Shown: positions 7,430 to 9,712 of the stretch, piece by piece | How the letters are laid out: each line of letters starts with the position of its first letter | How positions within the stretch are numbered: the stretch's first letter is position 1 | NCBI GenBank assembly: GCA_017445525.1 | Contig: JAFSTZ010000023.1 | Coordinates: forward strand, 1 to 9,712 | Length of the DNA stretch: 9,712 nucleotides | DNA from: Eubacterium sp. | GTDB taxonomy: Bacteria > Bacillota > Clostridia > Lachnospirales > Lachnospiraceae | Direction: 5' to 3' | Notes under the pieces: model-generated | Told to the model about the DNA's origin: nothing | Database searches by the model: none | What the model saw: the letters and a program-made list of their open reading frames with translations, nothing else | Position numbers and translations under genes: made by a program

Positions 7430-8320
7430 TCACTTAACTGAGATACCCACCTTGATCATCTCTTCCTTGAGGATAGCCGCTTTGGCATCGCTCATCTCGG
7501 TGAGAGGCAGTCTCAGCGGTCCCACATCAAGTCCCATAAAGTTCATAGCTTTTTTAACAGGGATCGGATTCACCTCGCCGAACAGCGCCTGTATCAGATT
7601 ATAATACTTGAGCTGCATAGCTGCTCCGGTCTTGAAATCCCCGTCAAGACAAGCCTTGACCATATCGTGAGTCTCCTTCGGGAGGATATCCGAAAGAACT
7701 GAAATAACGCCCTTTCCTCCCACACTCATGATCGGCACGGTTATATCGTCATTGCCGGAGTAAACATCTATCTTGCCATCCGAGAGACTGAGTACCTTGA
7801 CGGTCTCTGCCATATCTCCGGTCGCATCTTTAACCCCGACTATATTGCTGTACTCTTTTCTCATCTCCATGATGGTCTCAGCTTCGATCTTCATACCGGT
7901 ACGTCCCGGGATGTTGTAGAGGATCACCGGAAGACCAACCTCACCGGCGATAGTTCCGAAGTGCTTTACAAGACCCGCCTGGGTAGCCTTGTTGTAGTAC
8001 GGAGTTACCAGCAAAAGCGCATCCGCACCTGCGTCCTTTGCTTCCTTGGAAAGCTGAAGTGCCGTATAAGTAGAATTGGAACCGGTACCGGCCACAACCG
8101 GGATCCTGCCCTTAACCTTCTCACAGGTAAATCTGATGCACTCGATATGCTCCTCCTCGGAAAGAGTGGATGCCTCTCCGGTAGTACCACAGCTTATGAT
8201 AGCGTCCGTACCGCCTGCGATCTGCATCTCCAGAAGCTCTTCGAGCTTGTCGTAGTTTACGCTCCCGTCAGCGTTCATGGGTGTGATAAGAGCCACACCA
8301 GCTCCTTCAAATATTGACAT
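7430..8320 (-). CDS. dapA: 4-hydroxy-tetrahydrodipicolinate synthase
   Basis: Condenses pyruvate with L-aspartate 4-semialdehyde through a Schiff base, the first committed step to lysine and meso-diaminopimelate. The 296-residue TIM-barrel protein has the usual length. It shows CGTTGE (44-49, with Thr46 and Thr47), PYYNK (107-111, with the Tyr that completes the active site from the neighbouring subunit), YNIPGRTG (135-142, with Tyr135 and the carboxylate-binding Arg140) and VGVKDATGD (161-169, with the Schiff-base Lys164). These separate DapA from related aldolases such as NanA. AAGGAG at 8329-8334 lies 8 nt before the ATG. The 97-base leader is too short for a complete lysine riboswitch and contains none of its conserved blocks that I can recognise. 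Confidence 0.97.
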   Translation of the reverse strand: MSIFEGAGVALITPMNADGSVNYDKLEELLEMQIAGGTDAIISCGTTGEASTLSEEEHIECIRFTCEKVKGRIPVVAGTGSNSTYTALQLSKEAKDAGADALLLVTPYYNKATQAGLVKHFGTIAGEVGLPVILYNIPGRTGMKIEAETIMEMRKEYSNIVGVKDATGDMAETVKVLSLSDGKIDVYSGNDDITVPIMSVGGKGVISVLSDILPKETHDMVKACLDGDFKTGAAMQLKYYNLIQALFGEVNPIPVKKAMNFMGLDVGPLRLPLTEMSDAKAAILKEEMIKVGISVK

Positions 8321-8342
8321 TTTACCCTCTCCTTCTGAAGCG

Positions 8343-8386
8343 TATGCGGTCTGAACACTCTCCAGCCGTCTGTGACGCTCCGCACA
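8343..8386 (-). promoter_or_regulatory. Possible branched hairpin in the dapA leader
   Basis: In the minus-strand RNA, TGCGG (8384-8380) pairs with CCGCA (8349-8345), extended by one G-U and one A-U pair. Inside, CGTC (8377-8374) and GACG (8370-8367) close a 3-nt ACA loop, with further pairing after a bulged base. No T tract follows, and the ribosome binding site lies 9 bases downstream. It may be a leader structure that affects dapA translation, part of a dispersed repeat, or chance. Confidence 0.3.
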
Positions 8387-8389
8387 ACC

Positions 8390-8402
8390 ATATACTGTAT
8401 AT
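8390..8402. repeat. Odd-centred perfect palindrome in the cobO-like/dapA spacer
   Basis: The minus strand reads ATATACAGTATAT, two 6-bp arms around one base. The word ACAGTA recurs in the flanking 35 bases, including the end of the cobO-like gene. Such symmetry could be an operator. The surrounding promoter match is poor (TTATCG, 17 nt, TATATG), so function is uncertain. Confidence 0.3.
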
Positions 8403-8417
8403 TACTGTTTACGATAA

Positions 8418-8918
8418 CTACTGTACTGTTTCATCTTTCTTTAGATCTATCTCGCTGATGACGTTGAAATACTCCATCAGCTCCTCGGGAAGGATATTCC
8501 CGGTAACATAGAGCTTTCTGTAATCACCCTCCGTGGTCAGCAGCTCTATGATAGATTCCATATCAAGAACACCCATGTCGAGCACTCCCAGCAGCTCATC
8601 GAGAACGATGATATTACTCTCTCCCGTCTCTATGACCTTTCTGGCAAAATGCACACCGTTTAAGATGTTCTGTTTCTCCTCTTCCTTCTCCTCGATCGAG
8701 AGATCCCTGTAAGCCGTCTCCGACCGATCAAACCTGAAAAACTGCACCTCAGGCTCAAGTTTTGAAAGGATACCGAACTCCTTGCTCTCCTTGCCCTTCA
8801 AAAACTGGATGATGGTGACTCGCTCACCTTCCTTGACATCTCTGACCGCCTGACCTATGGCCGCCGATGTCTTGCCCTTGCCTTTACCGTAAAAGGCGTG
8901 AATGATCTTGTTATCCAT
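8418..8918 (-). CDS. Divergent CobO/BtuR-like corrinoid adenosyltransferase (P-loop ATPase)
   Basis: The best family match is the CobA/CobO/BtuR ATP:corrinoid adenosyltransferases, which move the 5'-deoxyadenosyl group of ATP to cob(I)alamin or cob(I)yrinate diamide. The 166-residue product has the characteristic P-loop GKGKGKTSAA (11-20; family form GNGKGKTTAA), IIQFLKG (36-42) and a Walker-B-like VLDE (105-108). It departs from the family elsewhere: the aromatic GFTW-type segment is not visible, and the terminal TGR...AD..TE block reads TGNILPEELMEYFNVISEI (139-157), with Asn for Arg. Corrinoid activity is therefore uncertain, and I give no symbol. The start at 8918 has GGAGG 4 nt upstream (8923-8927). 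An upstream in-frame ATG at 8963 would add fifteen unconserved residues encoded by the leader. No cobalamin genes are nearby; dapA follows. Confidence 0.8.
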   Translation of the reverse strand: MDNKIIHAFYGKGKGKTSAAIGQAVRDVKEGERVTIIQFLKGKESKEFGILSKLEPEVQFFRFDRSETAYRDLSIEEKEEEKQNILNGVHFARKVIETGESNIIVLDELLGVLDMGVLDMESIIELLTTEGDYRKLYVTGNILPEELMEYFNVISEIDLKKDETVQ

Positions 8919-8931
8919 ACTTCCTCCATTT

Positions 8932-9001
8932 CGGTTATCGCACCGTTTCCCCCTAATGTCCATCAGACCGATTCTCAGTAGAAACGCCCCACCCGGACAC
9001 T
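8932..9001 (-). promoter_or_regulatory. Possible structured leader (pseudoknot candidate) of the cobO-like gene
   Basis: In minus-strand RNA, AGTGTCC (9001-8995) can pair with GGACATT (8961-8955; one G-U pair). CGTTTC (8986-8981), inside that loop, can pair with GAAACG (8949-8944) beyond it. The two helices interleave as in an H-type pseudoknot. A third option, CGGT (8945-8942) with ACCG (8935-8932), competes for two bases of the second helix. The ribosome binding site lies 5 bases downstream. I do not recognise a known riboswitch here; the cobalamin-riboswitch conserved core was not seen. Confidence 0.35.
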
Positions 9002-9010
9002 TATCAAAGC

Positions 9011-9039
9011 ATTATAACATATCACAACATATTTTTCAA
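9011..9039 (-). promoter_or_regulatory. Strong sigma-A-type promoter for the cobO-like-dapA-dapB series
   Basis: TTGAAA (9039-9034) and a perfect TATAAT (9016-9011) are separated by exactly 17 bases, and TG one base upstream of the -10 gives an extended -10. The -35 lies in the last codons of the HAD gene, whose stop codon is in the spacer between the boxes. Transcription would start near 9004-9005, giving a leader of roughly 86 bases. This is the only near-consensus promoter I found in the window. Confidence 0.85.
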
Positions 9040-9712
9040 GACCTGTAAAACTCCATCCTCTTCCATAGGCGGACAAACCTCGTTTGCTGCCTTTTTGGTC
9101 TCTTCTCTGGCACCTTCCACGGCATACGAGTGCGTGCTTTTTTCAAACATCTCGATGTCGTTCTGGTTGTCACCGAAGACCATGGTCTCATCCGGACTGA
9201 CTCCCAGATATTTCTGTAAAAATGAAACCGCCACTCCCTTGCCGGAGTCCTTTGACACCAGGTCAAGCCACTGGATACCGGCGTAAACAGCCTTGACTCT
9301 TTGTTCCCACTTTGGCTTGAACTCATCCTTTGTAAGTATCTCAACAGCGTTGCGATGATATAAAGAAACCTTGGCTATATCGTCATCGATGTTGTGCAGG
9401 ATATCACCGACAGCCTCCATATCAAAGCCGTAATCATCAACCATCCATCTGTAAAGCTCCGAATCTCTGGATCTGCAGTACGATCTTTTGATCCCTGCGA
9501 CCATGATGTCAACCTGCGGGATCTGCATGGCATCACGGATGATCTCGTCTACCACATCCGGCGGAAGCACAACCTTATGCAGGATATTTCCGGCTCCCTT
9601 GCTGACGAAGCCTCCTCCCTCGCAGATAAAAAAAATCTTGTCCGCCAAAGGGCGAAACAACTTAAACATGCTCGTAAACTGCCTTCCGGAGCATGCACAG
9701 AACTGTACACCC
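9022..9712 (-). CDS. Cof-type HAD-IIB hydrolase, 5' end cut off by the window edge
   Basis: Haloacid dehalogenase superfamily phosphatase of the Cof group; substrates are usually sugar phosphates, nucleotides or flavin phosphates and cannot be told from sequence. 229 residues are visible. The frame is open to base 9711, and the codons upstream of the ATG at 9669 encode GVQFCACSGRQ, matching HAD motif II (Ser in SGR). That ATG is therefore internal, and the true start and the nucleophile DxDGT motif I lie outside the window. The cap domain spans about residues 50-140. Motif III is in SGKGVA (with the conserved Lys), and motif IV is FGDNQND (179-185). The usual ENG after motif II reads EGG here. 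It ends at TGA 9024-9022, within the promoter of the next gene, and is probably a separate upstream transcription unit. Confidence 0.92.
   Translation of the reverse strand, partial: GVQFCACSGRQFTSMFKLFRPLADKIFFICEGGGFVSKGAGNILHKVVLPPDVVDEIIRDAMQIPQVDIMVAGIKRSYCRSRDSELYRWMVDDYGFDMEAVGDILHNIDDDIAKVSLYHRNAVEILTKDEFKPKWEQRVKAVYAGIQWLDLVSKDSGKGVAVSFLQKYLGVSPDETMVFGDNQNDIEMFEKSTHSYAVEGAREETKKAANEVCPPMEEDGVLQVLKNML

Noticed and set aside
8321..8417. Lysine riboswitch upstream of dapA
   Set aside because: The spacer is too short for the class and none of the conserved L-box segments is visible.
8919..8963. Fifteen-codon N-terminal extension of the cobO-like gene
   Set aside because: The peptide is not conserved in the family, is encoded by the structured leader, and the downstream ATG has GGAGG directly before it.
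9036..9344. 102-codon minus-strand frame inside the HAD gene
   Set aside because: It lies in another frame of the same strand, overlapping motif IV of the HAD protein; the product is Arg-rich with no family features.
9667..9669. ATG at 9669 as the start of the HAD gene
   Set aside because: The frame is open to the window edge and encodes HAD motif II upstream of this codon, so it is internal.

Overview
The window is a bacterial chromosome segment of housekeeping genes, all read from the minus strand. Base composition is moderate (close to half G+C by eye), Shine-Dalgarno sites are strong (AGGAG or GGAGG type), and the def-fmt-rsmB arrangement is typical of Firmicutes. The protein sequences look like those of Clostridia, most likely Lachnospiraceae; that placement is inference from memory of family sequences, not from a search. 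Stops are TAA, TAG and TGA, so the standard code applies.

In transcription order, from the right edge to the left edge: the 3' part of a Cof-type HAD phosphatase gene (runs off the right edge); a near-consensus sigma-A promoter overlapping the end of that gene; a divergent CobO/BtuR-like P-loop ATPase gene; dapA; dapB; murF; priA; def; fmt; and the 5' part of rsmB (runs off the left edge). The murF-priA and fmt-rsmB pairs overlap by a few bases, and def-fmt are 33 bases apart, so murF to rsmB is very probably one transcript. The cobO-like gene, dapA, dapB and murF are separated by spacers of 97, 123 and 184 bases. No convincing intrinsic terminator lies between any of these genes, so the 9011-9039 promoter may feed the whole series.

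Functionally the cluster joins cell wall precursor synthesis (DapA and DapB lead to meso-diaminopimelate and lysine; MurF adds D-Ala-D-Ala to the UDP-MurNAc-tripeptide that carries diaminopimelate) to replication restart (PriA), start and end of the formyl-methionine cycle (Fmt, Def) and 16S rRNA methylation (RsmB).

The genes themselves are ordinary. The most interesting material is between them: an 85-base, roughly 31-bp imperfect palindrome directly after dapB, through which a small reading frame runs to the murF ribosome binding site; a possible pseudoknot in the leader of the cobO-like gene; and structured spacers before dapA and dapB. These may be copies of dispersed intergenic repeats. 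At the protein level, PriA appears to lack its winged-helix domain, and the CobO-like protein lacks several corrinoid-site signatures. I see no CRISPR array, tRNA, rRNA, insertion sequence transposase or prophage gene. No gene-free stretch exceeds 300 bases.
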